64,000 bases of DNA, taken from assembly GCA_943735955.1 (NCBI GenBank), contig OX030956.1:8877525-8941524 (forward strand), written 5' to 3'. The stretch comes from Piscicola geometra (Eukaryota; Annelida; Clitellata; Hirudinida; Piscicolidae). Below are positions 23,778 to 36,600 of the stretch, piece by piece. Position 1 is the first letter of the stretch, and each line of letters opens with the position of its first letter. The position numbers were made by a program, and so were the translations under genes. The notes below the pieces were generated by a model. It was not told where the DNA came from. It worked only from the letters and a program-made list of their open reading frames with translations, and did not search any database.

Positions 23778-26240
23778 GTAGCCACTCATGGGGCGCCACT
23801 AATATTTTGGACATACTTTTAGACTTTTTCGATAGTGATTCGTTTTTTGTAGAAAATTATAAAAATTGTTCAAAATTATTTACAAAAAGTTGTTTGTTAG
23901 TGTCTATGATTAACAAGTTAACATGACTAAGACATGTATCCTTCAAACATTTAAGTTAAAGACCAAGATTGTAATCTTTTTTGAAAATTAATCAGAATAA
24001 AACTAATTTCCATTAAATTGAGCAAATATTTATCGATATATAACACAGTAAATAAATTATTTGACAAAAAGTTAAAAAGTTATCATCCTTATGTACATGT
24101 AATTATAATATTTAATAGGAAAAAATTGAATACATTTGTCCATTTGACTATTTTTGTTTCGTTCAAAATTTAGTGTTGGCTTTCATAATGCATTTTGAAG
24201 CAATGCCTTTGTTGAAGAGTTAGGGTAAAGAAGGTTAATTTGTTAAATTACAGAGCATGAGAAAGTATATGATGAATCATCAGAGATAATGCTCGCGAAT
24301 GTATCCTGGATAATTTTAATCGAACGTCGTCAAGGTTTCATATTTTAAAAATAATTTTACATATTACACTCAGTCTTCGCCCAGGTTTATGACTTTTTAG
24401 ACGAGGCTTCGCGATAGTGTAACACGTTTTTTGCTTCAATAAGGTAAAAAAATATATAGCTGTTTTTAACAACTTTTTTGCGGACTATTGACCAGAGCTT
24501 CCAACAATGTTCAAATGGACACTGCAAGTCTTGTGTCACCCTGCCATGGTTTTGTTCTCTGTGGTTTTGATGTTGTGGTAAGAAGATGCTGTGCTATTTT
24601 ATTTTGAAAAGTGTAGAAGCATTTAAAAGTTTTTATTTTGTAGTTTCAAATGTGATCAGCGATTGTGAAGTGAGATAGACGTTGAAAGGAAGACATTTAA
24701 GACAAGAAAAAGTAAGTTAGATGTACAAGAAAGATCATCATCATCATCATCACCATCAATATCATCATCATCATTACCCTCACCATTATAGTTATTACGC
24801 CCACTTTATATACGATATTAATTCGTTAAAGTGGATTGCTTGGACGTTGAATGCGAAGACTTTACCAACAAATATACCCTAAAATAGCAGAATATTTGAT
24901 GATTCATAATTTTAAGACACTATCATTCATCGAAAAAGTCCAAAAAAATATTCTTAGACTGAAATTATTTTGTTCAACCGTTGATTTCAAAATTCGAATT
25001 TCAATGGTGGCCATTTGACGTATGTTGTAATAATTTTTCTATTTTTGAAACTGTGGATTAATAATTATTTTTGGAGGTTTTGTAATTTTAAGATATTCGA
25101 AATGAGGATTAAAAACTGTTCAAACGGAAATTAAATCGGCGTGTGAGAAATAAAATTAGTGAAAATAAATAAACACGGGAGAAATAATAAGAAAGAAATG
25201 AGCAGAGGATTAAGAGCGAGAAGTTTAATTATATTTTCATCAAAAAGTTTTTATTCTTAGAATAATTTTTGAGTTCAAACTAAATTTTCATATATTTTAC
25301 TAATTTTTTTCCCTCATTTTGTTCCATTATTTGTATTCCAACATAACATTCATATAACGTTGGAAAAATAGGATTTTTAATCAAATTCATAACATTTAAA
25401 ATATTTTTTTTTAAAGTTCAATTTACATAATAAATTTTTATATATTAAAATTTAAATACTAAAAAAATACAGAATATTTCAAAAGTTTTATTCCAAACAC
25501 TTTTGTCTGCGTTTTAAAATGATTAAATCTCGTTTTCGGCTTTAAGTACGCTCTGACTCTCAGCGTTTTATTCTTTTCAGAGCTTTAAAAGTTTTACCAT
25601 AAAATTAAAATTTTTTTTAACTTCTTTAAGCTTCTCTTTACTCTCAAATTCTTAGGAGCACATGGCTGCTTTGACAGGCTGCTTGCTTCCATTCTGATTC
25701 CACCATGACCTCTCACTGCCTCTTTGCATTCTCTAGAAGAGACAGTTTTGAGTTTCAAAGGTAAAAAATAACCAAAAAATTATAAAATTATAGAAAAAAA
25801 TTTGAGTTTTTCATATTTTTCCAAACGCAAAGCTGTCATATATTCGACGCCATACAACAACAAAATCGACTTTAAATAGATTTATGTTCGTTGAATATCA
25901 CTAAAATGTGTAGAGAAGAGGCATGAACGTGAGTTACATCTGCTTACGCGGTCGTTGCAAGGATGTTCAAATGAAATCATTGAAGGAAAAGAAAACGAGA
26001 AATAGCACAAAAGAAACGTCAGCTTTGAGAAATGTGCAGCGAAGCTCAGTTAACTAATAATTACCAGACAGATTAGTATTTATGAATGGAAAATTAAGTT
26101 TTAAACTTAAAGGTATAAATAATTTTTGTAACTGCACTACAGCTGTCAACAACACCACTCGATAACTTCACAAGCATGCCACAATACGACCCTTCTCAAT
26201 CTCTCTTTATCTAAATTAGAAAACTAGACTTTTATTTGAG
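23778..26240. other. AT-rich non-coding DNA
   Basis: A short (ATC)n tract lies at 24733-24775. Otherwise I see no coding region or repeat boundary. Confidence 0.35.
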
Positions 26241-26245
26241 CATAC

Positions 26246-26510
<265 letters not shown>

Positions 26511-26534
26511 TTTCAAGTTTAGCACCTTCTACAG

Positions 26535-28747
26535 CAGGGGTGCACAACCTTTTTCAGCCTGAGGGCCAAAATTACTAAGTTCTGGGCGCCATGGGCCGCA
26601 TCAGCGTGCACATAGATGACACAATAAAACAACCCAAAGAATGCAAATTTTTAATGAATGTCATCAAAAAATAACGTTATTTAAACATGTATGAATAACT
26701 AAATGTAAAAAATCAAAGAATGCAAGTTTTTAATAAATTTCATAACAAAAAAATTACGTTATTTTAATATGTATGAATAACTAAATATTTTAATGAAAAG
26801 GTTGAGCCTGAATGGTTGCAACAACATGGTCAATATTGGGTTTGAGTTCTGTTGCTGCAAGCCTCAAAATCGAACAAAGATTATCATCAGATAAAGATGA
26901 TCTCAGTTTATTTTTATTTGTGTTCATGACTGAAAACGTTTGTTCACACACGTATGTGCTGCCAAATTCAGACAAGATTCGGCAAGCCAAATCTTTGACC
27001 GCTCCATATTTAACTGAACATAAAAAGTTAAAATGTAGTTATGCTGAAACGCAAACTTTAATTCTGGTGAACATTGAAGATCAATGAATTCTAACTGACT
27101 TTGCTCAGGTACGGATTCTACAGCACAAGAGGAAGTTGAATAAATCCTTATGCTCCCTGAATGCATCAAAACGTTCATTAAATTCCTCTAGTAACGCTTC
27201 ACAACTGTCATGGTATTTATTGAAGCCACGCCGCTATTTTCCTGAAAAGCTGAACAAATAGAAAAATGACATAAATTACCAGATTGCAGATTCGAACAAA
27301 ACAACCGTAGCTTCAAGGTGAATGACAGCAGCTCTTGGTACATATCAATGATGTAGTGCTCTTTGCCTTGAAGACGCAGATTCAATTTATTTAAGTGTTC
27401 TGTTATGTCTGTCAAAAATGCTAAGTCTGCCAACCACTGTTTGTCTGTAAAAACAGCTGTGTCTTAGCCTTTGGTAACAAGGAATTCACAGATTTCCTTT
27501 CGTAACTCAACAAACCTTGTTAGAACTTTTCCTCGACTCAACCACCTTACATCAGTGTGATATGGTATGTCACGATATTCTGACTCAATGTTTTCAAGAA
27601 ATGATATGAATTGTCGATGGTTAAGTCCTTTTGCTCATATAAAGTTCACTGATTTAAATTTTTTTTTATAACATTATCAAAATTAATGACTCGTGTAAAC
27701 AGTGACTCTTGATGTATGATGCAGTGGTATGCGTGGATGGTGTCTGTTGGAATTCCTAAGTCTCGCAAATGTGATCGTAGATGAGCAACAAGTCCTAATT
27801 CTTTACCAGTCATGGCGGGTGCACCGTCAGTAGTAACACTACAGAGCTTTGGCCACTGAACGTTAAGGTTTTCAAGAACAGATTTCACTCCTCCAAAATA
27901 TCTGCAACAGTCGTACGTCCACGTAGAAAGACCATTCCTACTAATTCTTGAGTTAATTTACAGTTCAGTTACACCGCACGCTAAAAAACCAAAAGCTGTG
28001 CTGTGTCAACGTTATCCGTGCTCTCATCTAAGGCGATTGGAAAATACTTGCAAATGGCAAGCTTGTCACGCAACTGTTCACAAACGTCGTTGGATAAATC
28101 AACCACCCGGCGCTGGATAGTCATCCGTGACAATGGCACTATGTTGAACAGGTCTGTTTTCTCAGAACAGACTTCTTTGCAAATGGCTTGCATGCAGTTT
28201 TTGACGAAATCACCATCAGTAAATGGTCGAGACGATCGCGCAATAATCTGTGCTACGGCACAACCGCACGAACAAAAGTCTTATTTTCATTAACTTTTTT
28301 TGTAAAAATATTTTGCTCAGATGACAATCTTTTTACAAGTTGATCAATTATATTTTTTCTAACTTCATCTTTTACATCATCAAACGTAGCAGCGTGTTTG
28401 GTTTCATAATGTCTTTTGTAATTGTAGTCCTTCATTACAGTTACGGACTCGCGACAAATTAGGCACAAAGCTGTTCCGTTGAACTGCTGCATTTGTCCAT
28501 TCTTCATTGAACTGACGATTTTCTGTTTCAATTTTACTCTTTGCCATTCTTACTAAATTAAAACAACCCAATTATCGCTCGTTGTTGTTGTTTCAATCGT
28601 TTTATATAAGAAATGTGAAGTACTATTAGAAAAAGATGGGCGGGTTCGTCGATTTAAAATTCTGTTAGGGCCGCAAATAGCCAAAATGGACTAGTTGTCT
28701 GGGGGCCGCATCAAACAGGCCGGTGGGCCGCGGGTTGTGCACCTCTG
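26535..28747 (-). mobile_element. hAT transposon with BED-type transposase, near full length
   Basis: Termini CAGGGGTGCACAACC and GGTTGTGCACCTCTG are inverted copies with one mismatch. The exact 8-bp duplication TTCTACAG flanks both sides (26527-26534, 28748-28755). Subterminal GGGCCGC motifs are typical of this group. The element is 2.2 kb and carries one transposase gene on the minus strand, now broken. Confidence 0.95.
26790..28547 (-). pseudogene. hAT transposase of the GTF2IRD2/ZBED-like group, frameshifted
   Basis: The start ATG is at 28547-28545 (MAKSKIETENRQFNEEWT). After an early frame change comes a BED/SPIN-DOC-type finger (CLICRES...KRHYETKHA, a C-x2-C...H-x4-H pattern), then the segment with the first catalytic Asp (ALDESTDN), the second Asp motif (SVTTDGAPAMTGK) and the C-terminal dimerisation block (YVCEQTFSVMNTNKNKLRSSL). 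Successive pieces lie in at least four different frame shifts, with internal stops, so no active enzyme can be made. The full length would be about 580 residues, normal for this family. This group of hAT transposases has been domesticated as genes in vertebrates; here it is still inside its transposon ends. Confidence 0.88.
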
Positions 28748-28854
28748 TTCTACAGAGACTTTCCTTGTTTTGTGAGCTAATTTTTTTGAAAATAAAACTT
28801 TAGTTTTCAGAATATTTAGCCAAATTATCTTAATCCTGCCTGTTATCCTTTCTT

Positions 28855-29735
28855 CTGCCTATGAAAGAAAATCTCAGAAAAAATCAAGCAGGTTTCAGAA
28901 CAGACCGCAGTTGCATTCAACAGATTCATATTCTGAGAAGGATTATGGATGGCGCATACTCGCAAGACATCCCACTATTCATCACTTTCGTTAACTTCAA
29001 GAAAGCCTCCGACTCAATCGACTGAAATGTGATGTTTGCGATTCTACGACACTACGGAATCCCAGAAAAAGCTGTCAAGGCAATCAAGGTCTTGTGCGAC
29101 AAATCGACCAGCCAGGTCTGCATACAAGGGAAGCTTTCTGCACCCTTCAACATTTCTACAGGCGTCTTACAAGGTGATGTTTTGGCTCCTTTCCTATTCA
29201 TTATCGTGATATACTAGATATAAAAATTGTCTGCAGATGAATTTGGATATGTCACCTACTACAGAACACCAAACGAGGACAAGTGCGTGCAAACAACAAA
29301 CCGCTCGTTATGCCACACAACTCGTTAGCCGGAAAAAGTTTGTGATCTCGCTTTTGCCGATGATATAGCCCTGATCGAGAACGACCCATCAAAAGCCCAA
29401 GCTCAGTTGGATGCTTTGAGACCTAGTGCACGGACGGTTGGACTTGAAATAAATGTTACAAACACCGAATAGATGCGGCTTAGCCAACCAAATCTCTCTG
29501 TCTCGCCACCGGCTGCAAAGCTCCTCATCGATGGCCAGGACAGCGCAATCGTGAAGGACTTCAAATACCTTGGGTCATATGCTGGGTTCACAGACCACGA
29601 TGTTAGAATCCGAATCGGCCTTGCATGAGCAACCTTCACGAAGCTAAAAAAGTTTCTTCTCTCACCCAAGCTGAACACAGATCTAAAGATTCGCATCTTT
29701 CAAGCCGCTTGCATCTTAATTTTTTTACGTCCACG
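28855..29735 (+). pseudogene. Non-LTR retrotransposon reverse transcriptase remnant, second copy
   Basis: The plus strand reads KNQAGFRTDRSCIQQIHILR, then FVNFKKASDSID (motif A, with Asn where the catalytic Asp belongs), GIPEKAVKAIKVLC, then TGVLQGDVLAPFLF (motif B) and, after a stop, LAFADDIAL (motif C, both Asp present), then a thumb-like KLLIDGQDS...FKYLGS segment. Stops at about 29021, 29216, 29470 and 29627 break it. It starts about 100 bp after the hAT element's right flank. It differs from the LINE at 10090-12450, so two families are represented. The clade is not assigned. Confidence 0.85.
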
Positions 29736-29739
29736 TGGA

Positions 29740-30960
29740 ATATGGTTCAATAGGCTATTTCATGAATATTTAATATTGTAAGTTGGTACTTTTGATGAAT
29801 ATACCCCCCCCCCCACACCCAAAAAACTAAATTGAAGATTTAGGCTTAAGCCTCAGCGTTTTCAAGTAAAAATAGATTTTTAGATAAATTAATTTACTCA
29901 AATTTTACGATAATATGATTACTTAATATAATACTTTAAATAATATAATATTAATAAAAACTTATTGTGCCGCCCACACTACACTGGGCTATAAGCAGTG
30001 GCAAGAATAATGTTCTGCAATTGGATGAAACGGATATAAAGATATAACATGTTTTACAAAATTTTATAATGAAAATAAACGTTTATAGAAAAAATAAAAG
30101 TGTAATTGGACATGTAATCGACATGTGTCTTCAGCTAGTGGCTTCTGAGCTCAGCTAAACCCTGGAACCGATTCAATGAGTTTCTCCTCTACCTTGAGTA
30201 TCCAGTGGGCTGTTTTTTATACGAAAACAAAAAATTCGGGTTTTATCCAAGGCAACAATAACTCCTGTTCCCCACTTTAATGATCTCACTGAGTTCTCGA
30301 GCCAAAACCCACAGTTAAACAATCGCCTAGGCTGTCTAGTAAGATCCCGTCTTTCGGAAGCTTCAAAGCAACGGGCTAAACAAAAAAACAGTTAAAACTT
30401 AACTAGAATGAAGAAAAGGAAAATAAGTTTTTTTCAAAGCAAAAATTAAAAAAAAGCTGATTTATAGAAAAAAGCGAAAAAGACTTAAACTTTTGTCTGT
30501 TATAATAAAAAAATGATCCTTTCACTGAAAATAAAAGATTAAAATATATATATTAACAAAAAGTTTCCAAAAATTTAAAAAAATGTGTTTTTCTAGTGAA
30601 TGAAAGGGTTAACTTTTCCCATTTTGTGTCTTTTTTCATTCGCGGGTGGGTGGGGGAGGGGGGGGGGTTATTTTTGGCATAAAAAAATAATTTTTGTGTT
30701 AAACTTTTTGTTTTGTTAGTGTTAATCATGTCCTAAGTAGACGTTTTGATAGTTTGAAATCAATGATTATGCCCCCCCCCCTATTTATAAGTCTTTGTTT
30801 GAGACTGACCAGCGGCTCTTCAAGATGGTTCTCAGGCAGATATTGATGAAGACCGATATTTTCTTCATGGTGGTCGTAGTGGTTTCCTATGTTTTATCTT
30901 TATAGAAAACTATTGGCTTGAAAAATTTATTAAAAAACATAATTTTGATGTTGATTGGAA
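29740..30960. other. Non-coding DNA with C/G homopolymer tracts
   Basis: A C-run lies at 29803-29818, a G-rich tract at 30643-30667 and a C-run at 30772-30782. No gene recognised. Confidence 0.4.
30643..30667 (+). other. G-tract with quadruplex-forming pattern
   Basis: GGGTGGGTGGGGGAGGG followed by more G gives four or more runs of at least three G separated by single bases, the classical G-quadruplex pattern. No promoter or gene is adjacent. Confidence 0.6.
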
Positions 30961-30964
30961 GTCA

Positions 30965-31021
30965 TGCGATAAAACTCTTGGCGTTCGGCTCACTAACGTT
31001 GGTTCGAATCCTACCGTCGCA
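30965..31021 (+). other. Degraded tRNA-like sequence
   Basis: TGCGA at the start pairs with TCGCA at the end, and a T-arm-like GTTGGTTCGAATCCTAC with a perfect B box lies between. The D arm is missing and the whole is 57 nt, so this is a tRNA pseudogene or SINE head, not a working tRNA gene. Confidence 0.45.
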
Positions 31022-33578
31022 TAAGTGCATCTATGCTCCAGAGGAGGTCTGCATTTAATAGAAAGAAAAAAAGTTACCAATCAGACTTGATTTCCAAAGT
31101 AATAAAAAATTATTGAATGGTTCTTACGATAATTTTATTTAATATTGTGAATATTTATGAACTGAAACTGAGATTAAATTTGTCTTATTTAAAGAAAAAT
31201 TATATAAGTTTAGTTTTATGTATTATTAATGGCAGAAATAATGGCCACCATAACTTATAAGTTTTAAGCTAAGTCAGAAGCTTTCAGAGTCATTTTAACT
31301 TGTGAGATCTCCACCAGTGTTGTCGCTAGTTTCCATTACGAATACTTACAGAACAGACATTAATGGCTATTCTAGTACTTTCACCTAAAATATGATCTTT
31401 TCTCCGTTTAAAATCACTTCATTCCACAGAAAGCATGCTCCAGTGATTAGTTATATTGCTTGAGCGGGAATTCACAAACTCTCGAGTTTCTGCGCCTCTA
31501 ATCGAAGCCACCAGGACCAATTAATGGCGGGTCAAGATCGGGAGGTGCTTGTAGGGCGTGGGAGTGTAGTGGCAATAAATCAACCTGCTTTCTTTCTATC
31601 TTTTTCACATAACCTCCTTCCAGTCTCCTTCTGCTCATTTTTCTTTCAAATAAATCTTTATCCACATCTTCCATTCCTTCAATGTCCCTCACTCATGTTT
31701 TGCTATTTCTGTTCAATGCATTGATGTGAATGATCTAATATGAATAAGAAATACAATATGACAAAAGCCACTAACTTATGATGCAAACAGACTTAATAAG
31801 TTTGAAATGAAAAAGAACCAGGGTTGATAACTTGATGGACTCTGAAAAATTTCTTTTTGGAATGCAAGCGATTCATTTACTGATAAAGCATATGTTTGCG
31901 GCATCCGTAGAGTAGTTGAAACAAAAGGTTAATTGGAGAGTCTGATTTTTGTCTTTCCATCAGCATTCCCTTCCCTGTGGCATGCAGGCTTGCATCCTTG
32001 AATGGGCAGCACTTTTCTTGACGTTACAGCGTGTTTCACGCGTCTGCAATGAAATAAATACCAATAAATAAATTATACTGCGTGAAATTATGCCAAAAGA
32101 AAGTATATGAAAGTGCTAATAATTCAAACACACACACAAAACACAAGCTGCACATACCACAGAAGAGTGCATCGTGGTGTATTGCAGAGGCGGAGGAAGA
32201 GTGTGAGATTTAATAAGTGGAAGAGTAGGGCGGGTTGCATGAGTTATAGATGCATAATGGCCATTTTTCATCAGTGCTACCTTTTTCTATCCTTTCCGTC
32301 CACTCTGTATTTTCGCTGTAGCATGCTTTTAACTATATTATTTTTACAGTTGAAAAAATATTATTTTAGATTTTTCAAGTTAAATAAAAAGGATTTCAAA
32401 AACATAACTTAAAAAGCCAGATAAACCAATTTATATTTACTAAAACTTAGTTCACTGAGACCTGCACAGGCTTCAAAGATATTAATAATGCACAGTGATG
32501 CAGACTTCAAATGCGCTCCAGCAATTAAACTTTTTCATGCTACTTGAATAATTCATCAAAACTCGTTATGCCTCAACACAGACACGTCTTGAGCATTCAC
32601 GATGCGCTAGCATCTCTCAAGTGGCCTGGAGCTTGTTTCAGTGAAGCTCTCTATTGATGCTCTCACAAGCCAATTAGTTTTGAAACTTTCTTATGAAATT
32701 ATTTTGCTTGTGTCAATTTGGCTGAATACTAATAGAAACATATGCATTTTCTTCAACTAACTGAAAAAAGTTGTAAGTTAGGCAAGCTCTTTGAACGTCA
32801 ATTAAGCTTCTTTGAAGCCTATTTAAAGTCTGCATCCATTGCACAGCTTCAACGCACAAGCACATTCACAGCATTTAAATTGACAAGTGAGAGCAACCCA
32901 TGAAAAAGTTCATAAAAACTATATATAAAAAAAAGGAAAACCAGGAACCTGAAAAAACATCGGCGACCAAAAACGATACATTGATGAATATGAATTTTGC
33001 ATTTCTAAAGAAAAAACCTTTATAAATAGAAAAAAAACCAGTGTCCAGACCAGTAAAATAAACCAATTTAACAAGTGAAAAATTTTTGAAGCAATAAAAT
33101 ATTTAAAATACTAAAAAATAAATTATTAATTTTTTTTTTTTTTTTTTAATTGTACAAACTTTTCTCTATGGCTATTTATTTGAATAGTCTAGCCATTCTT
33201 TATGAACATCAAGCATTCATTCATATTCCTTCGAAATAGTCGTTTTTTCAATGTTTTCTTGCGGAACGATGTCCCATTGATGATTTATTGAAGCTGAACT
33301 TAAGAAGCCAGATAAATCAATTTGTGTGGAACATCCCCTTTTTAACGCACAAGGACTGCCATTTCAAGACTAATGATAACTTAAAAGAAGCCTTTACCAT
33401 TTAATATTTGTTTAAAAAATCTGTTAAATTTTTTTTGAGCCTCACTATTGCAAAAAAACAGTTGAACTTCTTTTTGTTTTATATTTTAATAATAATAATT
33501 AAATATTTTGTTCAACTAAGATTTTTGATATTTCAATGAGAAAGCGAAATATTGTTTTTTTGAATAATAAATAAGGAC
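31022..33578. other. Non-coding stretch with one orphan open frame
   Basis: At 31498-31692 on the minus strand there is a 64-codon frame that starts highly charged (DVDKDLFERKMSRRRLEGGY) and ends Pro-rich (APPDLDPPLIGPGGFD). It is GC-richer than its surroundings and could be a 3' terminal exon, but I see no domain or secure splice site. The rest is AT-rich. Confidence 0.3.
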
Positions 33579-33625
33579 AATCAATCAATCAATCAAATAG
33601 ATTTCTATAGCGCTCTTTCTTCAAA
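33579..33625 (+). repeat. Short TATAGCGC repeat, partial copy
   Basis: (CAAT)n followed by AAATAGATTTCTATAGCGCT and CTTTCTTC. The same core as 16516-16582, but diverging after it. Confidence 0.55.
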
Positions 33626-36600
33626 TTCAAGACAATAATTATAATACTAATAAAAATAATAAGCAATAAGATAGTGTGTCGTAGAGAGGGCACGTGAAAT
33701 ACGGTGGCTCAAATAAAAAGTTGGGAAAAAAACTAAAATTAATTATTAAATCTAAAATAATTAGAATTAAATTTACATTTATCATAATTAGATGATTTTG
33801 AAGGAGCTTTTAAAGCAAGATCGGCTATGAATTTTCTTAACATAAAACTTTTGTAAATTATTTCTAAAAAGTTCGCTCATTACCTAATTGTGATGTCAAA
33901 CCCTTTCAAGGAGGCTCTGCTTGAGCTCGAAGCCTCAAAGGTGCTTGTGCAAGTGTTTGATTCAAGATATCATCACAGCATGTTTCAACTTCACACATCC
34001 GATGACAACCTCGACGTTGCACAACTTCATTTAGTATCACACAGAAAATATTTTCTACGTTTATGTACAAATCATTTTTCAAGGCTTCCCCGTGCATTAG
34101 ATTTGCATATATTTGTGAGTTTGAGAGATGATGAATACGCAGGCAGTTTCAAACACTGTTGTTTGTGCAAACTTTCTAATCCCTTGAGGTGTGGGAGATG
34201 TAGATTTAGTTTTAAATATGGCAAAGTTGGAACGTAACTCAAACAACGCTAATGCCACACACCCATCCCCATGCTCCATTTAATCCGGCAATGATTCTCA
34301 ATCCAAAACTCTTTTTCTCATCCTTGGTTTTTCTTTCTTTTTCTAGAAAGATATTTTTTTAATATTTTCTCATTTCTTTTGTTTTTCTTTATCTTATTTA
34401 AGAAATCAGATAAAATCCTCAAGCTAATAAACTAATGTTTGTTTTCAAACGATTTGAAAATTCTGAGTTTTTACTTAACCTCATTTCATTTTCATTATTC
34501 ACATTTTCTCCTAAGATAACTCTTTCCTCAAGTCTTTTCTCATCTCAACGCTCCAATGCAGAGTTTAATCTCCAACTTCTTTCTGATGAAATTAAATTTC
34601 TCATGCGTTAATTGTAGGGTAGGAAACGTTTCACTCATTTGTGTTGTGGCAGTGCGAAAAGTTCAAAGTCATAACTTCAAGTACGAGCCCTCATCAGCAT
34701 AACTACTTGAGGGCCTGGTGTTTTTGTATTTTGCAAGTTCATGATCTCAAGAAGCTTAAAATTACAATATAGTGCAATTCAAATTATAATTGTACAAGAT
34801 TGTACAAAGAAACGAAATAAAACATTAAAAATTTAACATAAAACCCAAATTATGGTGACAAAGAGGTTCTAACTCAACCAGCCCCATACAGACTCAAGAA
34901 TTTTCCGAAATCTAACTATATTTCATAACTTTAAACTTTATAAAATTTTAAAATCAACATTCTATATAATATATAATAAATATAATGATTTAATAAAAAC
35001 AACTTTATTAATATTAATTACTCTAAAAGTTAGTTTGAAAAAGTCGTTTTCAATAGAATTAGAGTTAGGGTTAAGGTTTAGTTTAACATACTTTAAGTTA
35101 AATAAACCGTAAGATCACAGAATCTCCTATGACATCAAGAAATTAAGAGCACCATCATTTTTGAAAAAAATGAGTTTTGGTCTTTATTTGTTCAGTCGTT
35201 TATTTAAAAACTCTAATTTTTGCAGCGGCCAATAATAATTTGTTGAACCTCTATTTCCGGACATTTGAGATAATAATTATTTAAAATGTCCGAACAATTT
35301 GGTATCTTATGGTTCCAGCTACGACGTCTTTTTTCAAAATATTTGAAAATATCATAAAATAGAAAAATCTTCAAACATTTTTAAGTGCTTATTTTTAAAA
35401 TTTTCAAAAATAGAGATACTATTTAAATTACTTTTTTGTTGGCCGCTTTAGACTTTCGAGGTTATAAATAGACGGTTTAAAAAATTATGTTTAAAATAAA
35501 AGCCCAAAAAAATTATATTTTTTCGAAAAATTATAGTGTTTTTACACTCTGGATTTCCAAACTTTTTGTGTTTTACGGTAAAATATAAGTTGAAGACATA
35601 CGTGTTTGACTTACTTTCTAACCTACATAGCTTTGATTGAATGTAGAAAATAAATATTTATGAAAAGATCAAGAACTCGGAGCATTACGGATTGTTAGCG
35701 GCAATTTCATCATAGAAATTTAAAACCAAGCTTTCATCAAACGATAATAGTGATGCAAGATTTGAAGATTTTATTTAGCGATTTTTTAATTAATTAATAG
35801 CAAAAATTTTGACTTCGAGACACCACCTTCGCTTCATCAGCTACCATACAATGCTTAACACAACGCCGTAATTAATCTTCATTGTGTGTTTTTGTCAACT
35901 TTTGCGTTTTTTTGTGAGTTTATTTGTCAATTTATTTGTATTTCTTAACGTATGTAATAAGAAACTATTTATTTATCCTTTGTTTTAAAACACAACACTT
36001 TCTGAAACAGAAAAACCGCACACAAAAGTCCTATAACAACCACACAAAGAACGACAAACTACTGCTATAGATACGGCTTCTCATGCATTAAGAATTTAAA
36101 GAAGTTTCTTTGTTTTTCTATCAAGGCCTTTCATTCCAGATGCAGGATCAAGTTAATGCCCTATTATAACTTTGTCGCAATTCATCTTTCTTTGAATTAA
36201 AACATTAGTTCTTAATTGTTTTTTTATACATTAAAAAAATTAAATTGCGCTTTTAAAATTAATTATTTTTCTAAAGATTTTAACAATGTTTTCAATGATT
36301 AACTTAAATGATGACATGGTTACAACATTTCTTTCATGGTTGTTCAAATAAATAAATAAAACTTTAAAAATAATTATTGGAGAAAAGCAGCAATTGATGG
36401 CTTGACAAATGAAAAATGTAGTCCTCTAGAAGAGATATCCAAAACTTTCAATTTGGAGTTTTATTGTTTATCGTTATTTGCAGTCTTCACTTTTATTACG
36501 TGCACTGAAATGGTCTTCAAAGTCATAAAATCGATATCACGTCATTCATTTATGTTTAAGTGATGCAAACAAAAGACTCTTCGCAGCAAGGTGACTTTAA

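Noticed and set aside
33890..34237. 115-codon frame with four cysteines near the end
   Set aside because: The Cys spacing fits no finger I know, no splice or promoter context is visible, and the opposite strand is also open.
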